Assembly: GCF_027497995.1 (NCBI RefSeq)
Contig: NZ_JAODBT010000004.1
Coordinates: 124,001-188,000, forward strand
DNA length: 64,000 nt
Source: Stenotrophomonas sp. Iso1
Lineage (GTDB): Bacteria; Pseudomonadota; Gammaproteobacteria; Xanthomonadales; Xanthomonadaceae
Direction of reading: 5' to 3'
Under the pieces are notes generated by a model. The model ran no database searches. It was not told the origin of the DNA and saw nothing but the letters and a program-made list of their open reading frames with translations. Position 1 is the first letter of the stretch. Each line of letters begins with the position of its first letter. The translations under genes and the position numbers were made by a program. Below are positions 37,823 through 47,059 of the stretch, piece after piece.

Positions 37823-39469
37823 CTAGCCTGCGACAACCTTCGCCGCCCAGACCGCCAACTTCTCGCGGCCGATCTTGGCGTTATGCCGGATATCCACCGG
37901 GAAACCCGGGTGTCGCAGGAAGTCGCCAATACCGGCCAGCGTCGGCTGAGCGACCGCAAGCGCGCGCAGCTGCCCTTCAACCGTCGTCGCATCCGCACCC
38001 GGCAACAGCTCGTAACACAGCACCGGGCGCTGGCTGCCGTAGGCGCCCACACCGACCAGCGCGGTACGGCGCACCCCCGCCACGGTGTTGAACACCGGCT
38101 CCACCTGCTCGGTATACAGCGGCCCGGCGGCAGTTTCGACACGATGAGTCTTGCGCCCGCAGAACCACAATCGGCCCTGCGCGTCGAACCAGCCAACGTC
38201 GCCCATGCGGTGCACGGTGCGCTCGCTACCGTCGGCCAGCACCTCGCGGATCTTGGCCGCAGCAGTGGCCTGCGGACGATTGAAATAGCTGTCGGTAGTG
38301 GTCGGCCCAACCACGGTGATCTCCCCCACCTCACCGGTTGCCACCTCACCTACGTCACTCCAGTTGGCGATGGGCGCGTCGGTGATGGTGATGATGCGCA
38401 CGTCATTGGGCGCCACCACGCTGCCCACGCAGGTGCCGGCGCCCTGTTCGGTAGCGGCGCGGGTGTCCTGCAGTTCGCGGCCTTCGATCACGGCAACCGG
38501 CAGGCACTCCGTGGCGCCGTATGGCGTCCAGAACTGCGCATGCTCCGGCAACAACGCACGAATCTTGGCCACGGTGTCCGGCGGTACCGGCGCGCCGGCC
38601 GAGGTGGCTCGGCTGATCGTCGGCAATGGCTGACCATGCTCGGCCAGCACCCGCATCAATGCCGGCGAGCCGAACAACTGGGTCACGCCGAAGCGAGCAA
38701 TGGCGTCGTGCAACTTGCGTGGGTCGGCGCTGCCCGGACGGGTCGGGTCCATGTCCGGGATCACCGAGGTCAGCCCCAGCGCCGGATCAAACAGCGCAAA
38801 TGGCGGGAAGGTGGGCAGATCAATGCCACCGGGCTGCATGCCAAAGGCGTTGCGCAGCAGCTCCACCTGGCCGACGAAATGGCGGTGGCGGTAAACCACG
38901 CCCTTGGGCACGCCGGTGGAGCCGCTGGTGAACAGAATCGCAGCCACGTCATCGGGCGAGGTTTCTGCCAACTGGCTGCCAGCACCCGTACCGGCCGATT
39001 CGATCCGCGATAGCGTCGTTCCGCCCCAGCCCCAGCGCCGGCCCACTGTCACCAACCGCTTGGCCGACTTGGCCCAGCCCAGCAGCAACCGCGCCAGGTG
39101 CGCCAGTGGGATGCCGACAAACGCCTGCGCCTGCGCTTCGTCCAGGCACTGGCGCAGCGCGCGCTTGTCGATGCCCGGGTCCACCAGCACGGGTACCGCG
39201 CCGCTTTTGAACAGGGCGAACATCAGCAGGAAGAACTCTGGCCCCGGCCTCACCATCACCACCGTGCGCACGCCACGGCCAATGCCATAGGCGGACAGGC
39301 CCGCGGCGATGGCATCACTGCGGGCGTCGAGGGTGCGGTAATCCAGGGTGACGTCGTAGGCGGCCATCCCGTTGGCGCCGGGCTTTCCCGGGCAGCGGAT
39401 CGCGATCTGGTCGGGCCGTTCACGCGCCAACTCGGGCAGGCGCGCGGCGATATTGCAAGCGTTGTTCAT
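37823..39469 (-). CDS. oleC: Beta-lactone synthetase OleC
   Basis: The 548-residue protein of the AMP-dependent ligase superfamily has the phosphate-binding loop ILFTSGSTGVPKGVVYRH. Further motifs are YGATECLPV, VHRMGDVGWFDAQGRLWFCG and the C-terminal RHNAKIGREKL. OleC turns the 2-alkyl-3-hydroxyacid into a cis-beta-lactone with ATP, not a CoA ester. It is divergent from a YkgJ gene; the 101-bp gap must hold its promoter, so oleC and oleD may be a separate transcript from oleA and oleB. Confidence 0.94.
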   Translation of the reverse strand: MNNACNIAARLPELARERPDQIAIRCPGKPGANGMAAYDVTLDYRTLDARSDAIAAGLSAYGIGRGVRTVVMVRPGPEFFLLMFALFKSGAVPVLVDPGIDKRALRQCLDEAQAQAFVGIPLAHLARLLLGWAKSAKRLVTVGRRWGWGGTTLSRIESAGTGAGSQLAETSPDDVAAILFTSGSTGVPKGVVYRHRHFVGQVELLRNAFGMQPGGIDLPTFPPFALFDPALGLTSVIPDMDPTRPGSADPRKLHDAIARFGVTQLFGSPALMRVLAEHGQPLPTISRATSAGAPVPPDTVAKIRALLPEHAQFWTPYGATECLPVAVIEGRELQDTRAATEQGAGTCVGSVVAPNDVRIITITDAPIANWSDVGEVATGEVGEITVVGPTTTDSYFNRPQATAAAKIREVLADGSERTVHRMGDVGWFDAQGRLWFCGRKTHRVETAAGPLYTEQVEPVFNTVAGVRRTALVGVGAYGSQRPVLCYELLPGADATTVEGQLRALAVAQPTLAGIGDFLRHPGFPVDIRHNAKIGREKLAVWAAKVVAG

Positions 39470-39570
39470 CTTTCTATTGTCGCCGCTGCAGAAAAATCTT
39501 GCGCGCGGGCCCGCAGCGTGGAAAATCCGCGCCTTCCCCTTGTCCTAATCGCCGCCCGAAGGCCGCGCCC

Positions 39571-40002
39571 ATGCCCCATCCCTGTCTTACCTGTGGCGCC
39601 TGCTGCACTCAGTACCGAGTCGCCTTCCATTGGATGGAGTCGGACGAGGTGACCGAGGGCGGCGTTCCGCACCAATTGACCCAGCGCCTGGACCCGCATC
39701 GCCTGTGCATGCAGGGCACTTACTCCGATCCCATCCGCTGCGTGGCGCTGGATTCGGAGATAGGCGTGTATTCACGCTGCACGATCCACCCCAACCGGCC
39801 CAGCGTCTGCCGCGAGGTGGATGCGTCCTGGGAGTACGGCAAGGCCAGCTCGCAGTGCGACCGCGCGCGCGTCGCCCATGGCATGGCACCGTTGACCCTG
39901 GCCGACTGGCGCTGGCGCGATGCCGCCGACAATGACGACGACCACCCCGACGACAACGGCAATACCCCGTCGTCACCGCCAAATACGCCGATCGCCGCCT
40001 GA
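39571..40002 (+). CDS. YkgJ family cysteine-cluster protein
   Basis: The 143-residue protein has the N-terminal Cys-rich motif CLTCGACC and further cysteines (LCMQ, RCVALD, RCTIH, VCREVD, QCDRA), expected to bind a metal or Fe-S cluster. The C-terminal tail is acidic and low in complexity (NDDDHPDDNGN). The ATG at 39571 gives the conserved start. It reads opposite to the ole genes and sits between oleC and the PLD-like gene. The function of the family is unknown; a metal-dependent chaperone role has been suggested for relatives. Confidence 0.9.
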   Translation: MPHPCLTCGACCTQYRVAFHWMESDEVTEGGVPHQLTQRLDPHRLCMQGTYSDPIRCVALDSEIGVYSRCTIHPNRPSVCREVDASWEYGKASSQCDRARVAHGMAPLTLADWRWRDAADNDDDHPDDNGNTPSSPPNTPIAA

Positions 40003-40070
40003 TTGCGGGTGACGGCAGGCGCTTTTGCGTTCTGCCGTCATTCCCACCTGCGCGGCAATGACAAGCCCAT

Positions 40071-40760
40071 TCAAAGCGGCTTGTAACGCCCCCACAGCAC
40101 ATCAAACTGCTGCACGAAGCTGCGCACCAGGTTGCGGTCGCTGGTGACCACCAGGTTCTCGTCGTTGTACTCGGTGGCCGTGCGCGTCCAGTTGAAGCTG
40201 CCATTGGCCAGCAACTTGCCGTCGAACACCGCGAACTTGTGGTGCATGTGGTACTGGCTGTGATCGACATGCACCACGATGCCCGCCTCATGCAGGCGGC
40301 GGATATCGTTGCCGTCGTCAAAGACCTTGTCGTTGTCGCTGATGATGCGCACGTTCACACCACGCTTGTGCGCGTCCAGGATGACGTCACTCAACCGGTC
40401 ATCGGAGATGGTGAACACGCAGATGTCCATCGTCTGCCGCGCACCCGCGCAGAGTGAGCGCAGCCGCTGCATGCAGGCATCGCCGGGTGAAAAATAGATG
40501 CTGGTCTGGGCATCGGGCACATCCACCGCCACATCCAGGGTGCGCACGATCTGCTCCACCCACTTGAGCAGTGGCAACGCATCGGCGGGTTGGTTGAGCA
40601 TCTGCTCGCGCGCGATGTCGAAGGCACGGTTGCGCAGGAAACGCACGCGATCCGGCGGCAACTCGCCGCCCAGTTCACGCAGCTCCAGTTTTTCCTGCGG
40701 ACTGAGTGCCATGTCCTGCACGCTGTCGCGCAGCTGACGATCCAGGCTGTCGAAATCCAT
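40071..40760 (-). CDS. Single-HKD phospholipase D-like protein
   Basis: The 229-residue protein has one PLD motif (HHKFAVFDGKLLANGSFNWT, about residues 163-182), typical of Nuc/PLD6-type proteins that dimerise to form the active site. An N-terminal helical part (about 1-60) precedes it. Substrates of such proteins are DNA or phospholipid. The ATG at 40760 has GGGAG upstream. It lies between oleB and oleC in the same direction, but no known olefin step needs it. A role in membrane lipid supply is conceivable and unsupported. Confidence 0.82.
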   Translation of the reverse strand: MDFDSLDRQLRDSVQDMALSPQEKLELRELGGELPPDRVRFLRNRAFDIAREQMLNQPADALPLLKWVEQIVRTLDVAVDVPDAQTSIYFSPGDACMQRLRSLCAGARQTMDICVFTISDDRLSDVILDAHKRGVNVRIISDNDKVFDDGNDIRRLHEAGIVVHVDHSQYHMHHKFAVFDGKLLANGSFNWTRTATEYNDENLVVTSDRNLVRSFVQQFDVLWGRYKPL

Positions 40761-41011
40761 CCAGTGCTCCCTGCTTGGCAAGAGGAGCGACAGCCTCGCA
40801 CATCAGGCACCGGACATGTGCGAACGGCGCTGGCCCGGCTGCAGATGTCGGCCATGGCATACCGGCAAGGTCCGCACGGGCCTCAAGGGCAGCCGATGCG
40901 GCCGCTGCACCCTCGCGCGTTTCAACAGCACCCGCTTCACCGCAAACCACCCGGTGCTTACCTCCCCTGTGTTTGGTCAAGGGAGGGGAAAGAGGCCTGC
41001 ATGAGTGGGTA

Positions 41012-41905
41012 TCAGCTGATGGGGTTGCGTTCCAGGAACGCGCGTACCGCAGGCACGATCACTTCGTGCTTGTCTTCCAGCACGTAGTGATTGGCGTCCT
41101 CGAACGTAGTCACTTCGGCCTGCGGCAATGCCTTGCGGAAGCCAGCGAGGAAATGATGGTCGAAGCAGAAATCACGCAGGCCCCAGGCGATATATACCGG
41201 GCGGTCGGCAAACGACGGCAGCGCCTTGGCCGCGCGATCCAGCAGCGACCACGCCTTGTCAGCGGGCGACAGCGGGATGTCCTGCATGAAGCGGATCGTC
41301 GAGATCCGGTTGTCCCAGTTGTTGTACGGGGACACATAGGCGCGCCGCACATCCGCCGGCATGCGGCGGCTCACGCCCAACCACGAGGCACCGGACGAGA
41401 ACGCATTGAAAGTGCGGATGAACCACTCGCCCAGCTTCCAGTGCCGGCCCATGGCGATCTGCCAGGGCATCGGCTTCTCAGGTGGCAACGGGAACGAGGC
41501 GGTGTTGGTGATGACCAGTCGCTTGACCTGCGCGTTGTGCGACAACGCCCAACCAAACCCAATCATGCCGCCCCAGTCGTGCACGGCCAGCGTCACCGGG
41601 CCGGTGATGCCCAGGTGCTTGAGCAGCGCCTCCACGTCATCCACGCGCGACTGCAGGGTGTATTCGTAGCGGCTGTCGTCCGGTTTGTCGGACAGGCCCA
41701 TGCCGATATGGTCCGGCACGATACAGCGGTACTTGTCGCTCAGGCCGTTGACCAGGTGCCGCCACAGATAACTCCACGACGGATTGCCGTGCAGCATCAC
41801 CACCACCTCGCCATCGCGCGGGCCTTCGTCGATGTAGTTCATCGACAAACCGGGGCGGACTTCAAAGCGGTGGGTCTTGCTGGGGTAACCGGGGAGAGTG
41901 TTCAT
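41012..41905 (-). CDS. oleB: Beta-lactone decarboxylase OleB (alpha/beta hydrolase)
   Basis: The 297-residue alpha/beta hydrolase is of the haloalkane-dehalogenase type. The nucleophile Asp lies in LAVHDWGGMIGFGWAL, the oxyanion region is MLHGNPSWSYLWRHL and the catalytic His is in FEDANHYVLEDKH. OleB removes CO2 from the OleC beta-lactone to yield the cis-olefin. It lies 63 bp after oleA, but a strong terminator hairpin sits in that gap. The assignment rests on its neighbours; as a lone gene it would be called a haloalkane dehalogenase. Confidence 0.92.
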   Translation of the reverse strand: MNTLPGYPSKTHRFEVRPGLSMNYIDEGPRDGEVVVMLHGNPSWSYLWRHLVNGLSDKYRCIVPDHIGMGLSDKPDDSRYEYTLQSRVDDVEALLKHLGITGPVTLAVHDWGGMIGFGWALSHNAQVKRLVITNTASFPLPPEKPMPWQIAMGRHWKLGEWFIRTFNAFSSGASWLGVSRRMPADVRRAYVSPYNNWDNRISTIRFMQDIPLSPADKAWSLLDRAAKALPSFADRPVYIAWGLRDFCFDHHFLAGFRKALPQAEVTTFEDANHYVLEDKHEVIVPAVRAFLERNPIS

Positions 41906-41918
41906 TGCATCGCACCTG

Positions 41919-41944
41919 AAAAAAGGGCCGGCAAAACCGGCCCT
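41919..41944 (-). terminator. Terminator hairpin between oleA and oleB
   Basis: The stem AGGGCCGG / CCGGCCCT (41924-41931 and 41937-41944) with a 5-nt loop is followed on the minus strand by six Ts. It is a textbook rho-independent terminator, placed right after oleA and only 14 bp before the oleB start. Confidence 0.9.
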
Positions 41945-41968
41945 GTGTTTCGCTTCAGCCGTGCCGGC

Positions 41969-42985
41969 TTACCAGACGACTTCGGCCATCGTGCAGTTCA
42001 AGCCCGAACCAATGCCCATCAGCGCGACACGGTCGCCCTTTTTGAGCTTGCCCAGCTGGCGCAGCTTGCTCAGCACGATCGGTACCGAGGCCGGGCCGAT
42101 GTTGCCGTGCTCGCCAAAGATGGTCATCACCTTCTTCGGGTCGATGCCGAAGGCCTTGATGAAGGCATTGGTGTGCGGCTGGCTGACCTGGTGGATCACG
42201 AACTGGTCGATCTCCTCCACGGCCCAGCCCAAGGCGATGCGGGTGGCCTCGAAGGTCTTGGTCGCCAGCTTGATGCCTTCGATCAGCAGCATGCGGGTGT
42301 CGGTGACCATGCGGTCCAGGTTACCCACGCACAGCTTGTTCCACTGATTGGCCGCACGCGTCACGCCGCCCTTGTAGCGCGGCGCGTCAGGGACCAGCTC
42401 CGAACGTGCCAGCACCATGGCGGCAGCACCGGAACCGGTGGTCAGTGCGGCGACTTCGTCGCGCAGCTGCTGTGCGGTGATGTCCGGGGCCATCATGCGC
42501 TCGAGCGTCTTTTCGTAGACCAGGTTGGAGGTCTCACCGTCGACGATCAGCGCGTAGTCAATGTCACCACGCTCTAACATGCGCGCGGCCACGTCCATGC
42601 CATTGATGAAGGCAAGGCAGGCGTTGGCGATGTCGAAGGTGACGCAATCTTCGCCAATGCCCAGGTTGCCGGACACGATGGAGGCGGTGGACGGCTCCAG
42701 GTAGTCGCGGCTGACCGAGGTATTGAGCAGCAGTCCGACCTTGTCAGCCGTGATGCCTGCGTCTTCCAGCGCCTTGCGCCCGGCCATGGTGGCTGCGTCC
42801 GAAGCCAGCGTGCCGTGGTCCCACAGGCGACGCGCGTGGATGCCGGCGATATCGCCCAGCACGTCGGCGCGGATACCAAGGCGCTCCAACGTCGGCGCGA
42901 GCCGTTCGTTGATTTCCTTGGAGGTCAGCGTATGCGGCGCATCAATATGCGCCAGTCCCGCGATCGAGACATTCTGGAAAGGCAT
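41969..42985 (-). CDS. oleA: Acyl-CoA condensing thiolase-fold enzyme OleA
   Basis: The 338-residue thiolase-superfamily enzyme has the active-site Cys123 in IANACLAFINGM. The His lies in VIHQVSQPHTNAF and the Asn in GEHGNIGPASVP. OleA joins two fatty acyl-CoAs head to head by non-decarboxylative Claisen condensation to give a 2-alkyl-3-ketoacid, the committed step of long-chain olefin synthesis. The sequence reads like the Xanthomonas campestris enzyme, as far as memory allows. It is the first ole gene and is followed by its own terminator. Confidence 0.94.
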   Translation of the reverse strand: MPFQNVSIAGLAHIDAPHTLTSKEINERLAPTLERLGIRADVLGDIAGIHARRLWDHGTLASDAATMAGRKALEDAGITADKVGLLLNTSVSRDYLEPSTASIVSGNLGIGEDCVTFDIANACLAFINGMDVAARMLERGDIDYALIVDGETSNLVYEKTLERMMAPDITAQQLRDEVAALTTGSGAAAMVLARSELVPDAPRYKGGVTRAANQWNKLCVGNLDRMVTDTRMLLIEGIKLATKTFEATRIALGWAVEEIDQFVIHQVSQPHTNAFIKAFGIDPKKVMTIFGEHGNIGPASVPIVLSKLRQLGKLKKGDRVALMGIGSGLNCTMAEVVW

Positions 42986-43170
42986 CGGGAAGCGCCAGGA
43001 CTCAGGCGAAGGGGGCGCTATTCTAGCGTCTGCGCTTTTTTACCGCATCTTTACAAATCAGCACTCCGGCGTATGGAAGGCCGGAATGCCTGTGCCAAGG
43101 ACGCCGTGGCTTCAATGTTGCCGCCACCGGTGCGCTGAAGCCTGCTGACGCGGGCCTCAGCGCGGGCTTG

Positions 43171-43488
43171 TCAGCGCGGGGGGCACTGCCAGGCCGAGAA
43201 GCGCTGGCTGCCATCGGCAGGCTGGCCATTGGCCTGCACGGCGTTGGCGCCGGCGCTCGGTGCCTCGTTGCGGGCCAGGGTTTCCAGCTCTTCCTGCACG
43301 CGCAACGGGTTGCGGTTGTAGAAGCCGACCTTGTTCTTCACCGACACCACGATCTCGCCCTTGGCCACGCAACCCGGGGCGACCGGGCCGTTTGGCAGCA
43401 CACGCACGGCCTTGCCGCCGGACTCGATCGGCACCCAGGTGCAGGCGGCGGTGCTGGCGATGAGGACGGACAGAAGCAGAACGCGCAT
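43171..43488 (-). CDS. Small DUF4156-type lipoprotein
   Basis: The 105-residue protein has a short lipoprotein-like signal (MRVLLLSVLIASTAACTWVP). The mature domain includes GGKAVRVLPNGPVAPGCVAK, GEIVVSVKNKVGFYNRNPLR and EELETLARNEA. This is the pattern of DUF4156 proteins, which resemble RcsF. The ATG at 43488 has AAGGAA upstream; the much longer frame is not coding. The role is unknown; an outer-membrane stress sensor is possible by analogy. Confidence 0.8.
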   Translation of the reverse strand: MRVLLLSVLIASTAACTWVPIESGGKAVRVLPNGPVAPGCVAKGEIVVSVKNKVGFYNRNPLRVQEELETLARNEAPSAGANAVQANGQPADGSQRFSAWQCPPR

Positions 43489-43640
43489 GGACGATTCCTT
43501 GTGATGATCAGAACGGATTGTGCCGTGAATGGATGAACACGTGATGATTTGCGCGGAATTGCCGACGATGTGTTTCTCGACGTCATTGCGCGGCGTGGTG
43601 ATGTGGCGGTCTGACATCGTGCAGGTTGCCTGATTTGTAT

Positions 43641-43800
43641 CCCTTCTCCCGCTCGCGGGTGAGGGCGCGCGGCTTACGGGCCATTGGCTCGTGGGTGACG
43701 GAACACCCCACACGCGGTGTGGCACCGATGCGCACGGCAAGGTGCCCGTGGCTCGAACACTGCCCTCACCCCAACCCCTCTCCCGTAAACGGGAGAGGGG
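43641..43800. repeat. REP-like palindromic elements downstream of the M16 peptidase gene
   Basis: A perfect 12-bp palindrome (CCCCTCTCCCGT / ACGGGAGAGGGG at 43775-43786 and 43789-43800) is preceded by CCCTCACCCCAA. That is the reverse complement of the tail found after the element at 4182-4207, so this copy is inverted relative to that one. A diverged half-unit (CTTCTCCCGCTCGCGGGTGA) lies at about 43643-43662. The gap 43489-43844 holds nothing else. Confidence 0.75.
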
Positions 43801-43844
43801 CATGAGCAAAGGCATTCGGCCTTACTTACTTCTCTTACCTTCTC

Positions 43845-46706
43845 TTACTTCGCCTTCGCGGCTACCGGCTTGCCGTCGGCGTCGATCACGGTGACTTCGC
43901 CCAGCTTCAGCGCACGGATCGGCGCCTCGGTCTGCTTGAGGTCACCCACCACCACCCAGGTCAGCTTGGACGGATCCAGCGTCTTGGCCGCTTCGGCAAC
44001 CTGCGCCGGGGTCATCGCTTCGATCTCGGCCTTGCGCTTGAACACATAGTCGTCCGGACGCCCGTAACGCACGATGCTGCCCACGGTGTTCATCACCGCA
44101 GCTGCGGTTTCGTAAGCACCCGGCAGGCTCAGCGTCTGGATGTTGCGGATGCGGCTGACTTCAGCGTCGCTGGGCGGGCGCTGGCCCGTGGCGAACTGGC
44201 TGATCTCAACGTTCATTTCCTTCAGCGCGTCTGCCGTCTTGTCGATCTGCACCGGGGCAATCGCCATCCACGGCCGTTGGCCGAGGGCGTTGGATGCCAT
44301 CGAACGTGCGCCGTAAGACCAATGCTTGTCCTCACGCAGGTTCATGTTCAAACGCGAGGTGAAGTCGCCGCCCAGTACGCCGTTGGCGATGTCGAAGCGG
44401 GTAGCGCCCGCGTCCATCGTCGAGGGCGTGACTTCGCCGGCAAACAGATTGGCCTGCACCGCGCCGGGCTGGTCGATCAGGAAGACGCGCACGCCCTGCG
44501 GACGCGCGACATCGGCCGGTGCGGCAACCTTGGGTGCGGCACCCTCGCCCTTCCAATCACCGAACTGACGCTCCAGCAGCGGCACGATGTCCTTCAACGT
44601 GGTGTCGCCAACGACCACCAACGTTGCGCCTTCCGGTCGTACCCATTCTTTGTGGAAGGACACCAGATCAGCGCGGGTCAGCGCCTGGATGGCCGCCTCG
44701 TCGCCACTGCCGGTGAACGGAATGGCGTACGGGTGGCCTGCACCGTAAAGCAGTGGCGGCAGCACGCGCATGGCGACGGCATTGGGCTGCACCTTTTCCT
44801 GCTGGATGCCGGCGATCCAGGTAGCACGGATGCGGTCGATCTCGTTCTGATCGAAGCGCGGTGCGCGCAGTACGTCGGCATACAGTGCCAGCGACGGCGC
44901 CAGGTTTTCCTTCAACGCCGACAGGTACACGTTGGCACCGTCCAGCGAGGCGCCTGCACCAATGCTGGCACCCAGGCGTTCCACCGCATCGGCAAAGGCC
45001 AGTGAACCGAGCTGACCGGCGCCTTCATCCAGCATGCCCATGGTGAAGTTGGCAGTGCCGGGCTTGCGGCCCTGATCGGCCGTGAAGCCGCCTGCAAATT
45101 CGTAGCTGAACTGCACCACCGGAATATCGTGGCGCTCGGCCAGTACCACCTGGGTACCGTTCTTCAGCGTGGCGCGCTGCAGCTGCGGGAACTTCAACTC
45201 CGGGAAGGTCTTGGTCTGCGGTACACCGGCGCTGCGGTCTACCTGGCTCGGCAGCGTGGTGAACCTGGCATCCACCGCCGGCACGTTGAACGGCGTCGGC
45301 TTGCCCGAGGGCAGTTCCTCCAGCGCCACGCGCTCACCCGGCTCGACCACCAGTGTGTGGTCGCCCACGCCCAGCCACTTGGCACCTGCGGCCTTCACGT
45401 CGGCTGCGGTTGCTGCTTCGACATTGGCCAACGAGGTACGGAAGCAACCCGGGTTGCCTTCATACACCGCGCATTGCGCAAGCGCATCGGCCTTGCCACC
45501 AAAGCCGCCAATACGCTCGATGCCACGCACGAAGCCCGCGCGTGACTGCACCTTGGCGCGTTCAAGCTCATCGGCGGTGGGGCCTTCGGCGATCAGGCGC
45601 TTGATCTCTTCGTCGATGGCCGCTTCCACCTTGGCCGGGTCCACGCCCTGCTTGACCGTGGCGACGACCAGGAAATTGGAGCCGAGCTGCGAGGCATCGG
45701 TCATCGCGCTGATGTTGTCCACCAGCTTGTCGTTGTGCAGCAGGCGCTGGTCCAGACGCGACGACTTGGCACCGCCCAGTACATACGAGAACAGGTCCAA
45801 CTGGTCGATGTCGGTGGTGCCGACCTGGGCCACGTTCCAGGCGCGGTAGATGCGCGCCTGCGGCACTTTGTCGGTCATCACTTCGCGGGTGGTGGCCGGA
45901 CGCTGGGCAACATTCACCTGCGGCTGAGCCATGCTCGGGCCCGCCGGGATATCACCGAAGTACTTGGCGGCCTTTTCCTTGGCGGTCGCCACATCGATGT
46001 CGCCGGCCAACACCAACACCGCATTGTTCGGGCCATACCAGGTGCGGAACCAGGTTTTGACGTCATCCAGCGAGGCGGCGTTGAGGTCGTTCATCGAACC
46101 GATCACACCGTGGTGGTACGGGTGGCTGGCCGGGTACATGGCGCGCGTGAGCTTGTCCCACACCTGGCCGTAAGGCTGGTTTTCGCCCTGACGCTTTTCG
46201 TTCTGCACCACGCCGCGCTGTTCGTCCAATGCTGCCTGGTCAATGGCGCCGACAAGGTGGCCCATACGGTCCGATTCCATCCACAGCGCCATGTCCAGTG
46301 CCGTGGTCGGAACGTTCTGGAAATAGTTGGTGCGGTCGGTATTGGTGGTGCCGTTCTGGTCGGTGGCACCCACCTGCTTGAACGGTTCGAAGAACTCACC
46401 GTCGTGGTTTTCGCTGCGCTGGAACATCAGGTGTTCAAACAAGTGCGCGAAACCGGTGCGGCCGGCCTGCTCGTCCTTGGCACCCACGTGGTACCAGATG
46501 TTGACTGCCACGATCGGCGCCTTGCGATCGGTGTGAACCACCACACGCAGGCCGTTGGGCAGAGTGAATTCTTCATACGGAATGTCGACGGCCGCGCCGG
46601 CTGCGGGCTTGGCCTTGGCTTCAGCCGGCAAGGGCATGCCAACGAATCCTCCGAGAGCAGCACTGAGAGCCAGGGTCAAAAGGGCGGTACGGGGTGCTGC
46701 TTTCAT
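43845..46706 (-). CDS. Exported M16 family zinc peptidase (two-domain)
   Basis: The 953-residue protein has a signal peptide (TALLTLALSAALGGFVG) and two M16 domains. The N-terminal one has the inverted zinc motif HLFEH (GFAHLFEHLMFQ), with a downstream Glu in DEQRGVVQNEKR. The C-terminal half (about residues 500-900) has the fold but no zinc motif, as usual for the family. It degrades peptides in the periplasm; the exact substrate is unknown. The ATG at 46706 has AAGGAAAG upstream, so the 23-residue longer form is rejected. Confidence 0.92.
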   Translation of the reverse strand: MKAAPRTALLTLALSAALGGFVGMPLPAEAKAKPAAGAAVDIPYEEFTLPNGLRVVVHTDRKAPIVAVNIWYHVGAKDEQAGRTGFAHLFEHLMFQRSENHDGEFFEPFKQVGATDQNGTTNTDRTNYFQNVPTTALDMALWMESDRMGHLVGAIDQAALDEQRGVVQNEKRQGENQPYGQVWDKLTRAMYPASHPYHHGVIGSMNDLNAASLDDVKTWFRTWYGPNNAVLVLAGDIDVATAKEKAAKYFGDIPAGPSMAQPQVNVAQRPATTREVMTDKVPQARIYRAWNVAQVGTTDIDQLDLFSYVLGGAKSSRLDQRLLHNDKLVDNISAMTDASQLGSNFLVVATVKQGVDPAKVEAAIDEEIKRLIAEGPTADELERAKVQSRAGFVRGIERIGGFGGKADALAQCAVYEGNPGCFRTSLANVEAATAADVKAAGAKWLGVGDHTLVVEPGERVALEELPSGKPTPFNVPAVDARFTTLPSQVDRSAGVPQTKTFPELKFPQLQRATLKNGTQVVLAERHDIPVVQFSYEFAGGFTADQGRKPGTANFTMGMLDEGAGQLGSLAFADAVERLGASIGAGASLDGANVYLSALKENLAPSLALYADVLRAPRFDQNEIDRIRATWIAGIQQEKVQPNAVAMRVLPPLLYGAGHPYAIPFTGSGDEAAIQALTRADLVSFHKEWVRPEGATLVVVGDTTLKDIVPLLERQFGDWKGEGAAPKVAAPADVARPQGVRVFLIDQPGAVQANLFAGEVTPSTMDAGATRFDIANGVLGGDFTSRLNMNLREDKHWSYGARSMASNALGQRPWMAIAPVQIDKTADALKEMNVEISQFATGQRPPSDAEVSRIRNIQTLSLPGAYETAAAVMNTVGSIVRYGRPDDYVFKRKAEIEAMTPAQVAEAAKTLDPSKLTWVVVGDLKQTEAPIRALKLGEVTVIDADGKPVAAKAK

Positions 46707-46800
46707 TCCACTTTCCTTGGGCATGAATGTGAACGCCGATCCTAACCGGCTGCGGGCCATTGCCGCATACGCCATGCGTCATGCCCCACCCCGCGGACAG

Positions 46801-46910
46801 CCAAGTGTCCGCGTCCGAACGTCCTGCGAGCCAAGTGTCCGGACAGCGGACACTTTGAATGGCACATTTTCCCTTTTAAATCAGCCACATAAAGTTGGCA
46901 CGCGTCCTGC
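46801..46910 (+). promoter_or_regulatory. Candidate sigma-54 promoter with upstream inverted repeat
   Basis: TTGGCACG at 46895-46902 followed by CTGC at 46907-46910 gives GG (46897-46898) and GC (46909-46910) exactly 10 nt apart, the -24/-12 spacing of sigma-54 promoters. About 40 bp upstream is a perfect 9-bp inverted repeat, AAGTGTCCG / CGGACACTT, at 46833-46841 and 46847-46855. CCAAGTGTCCG is also repeated directly at 46801-46811. The set faces the small exported protein gene at 47060, leaving a leader of about 140 nt. Confidence 0.45.
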
Positions 46911-47059
46911 GTACTTCTGAGTGCAGCCAGATCGATCAAACGGAACATGACTGGATGCTGAACAAATGTTGGGAAGTTGAAATAGTTCTTGCATCCCGAT
47001 ATTTGGTGTACTACATTACTACCACACCACCGTTCACACACACATAAACAGGCCCCGCC

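Noticed and set aside
40966-40995. CCTCCC...GGGAGG inverted repeat after oleB
   Set aside because: Six-bp arms with a long spacer and no T-run; could be chance in this composition.
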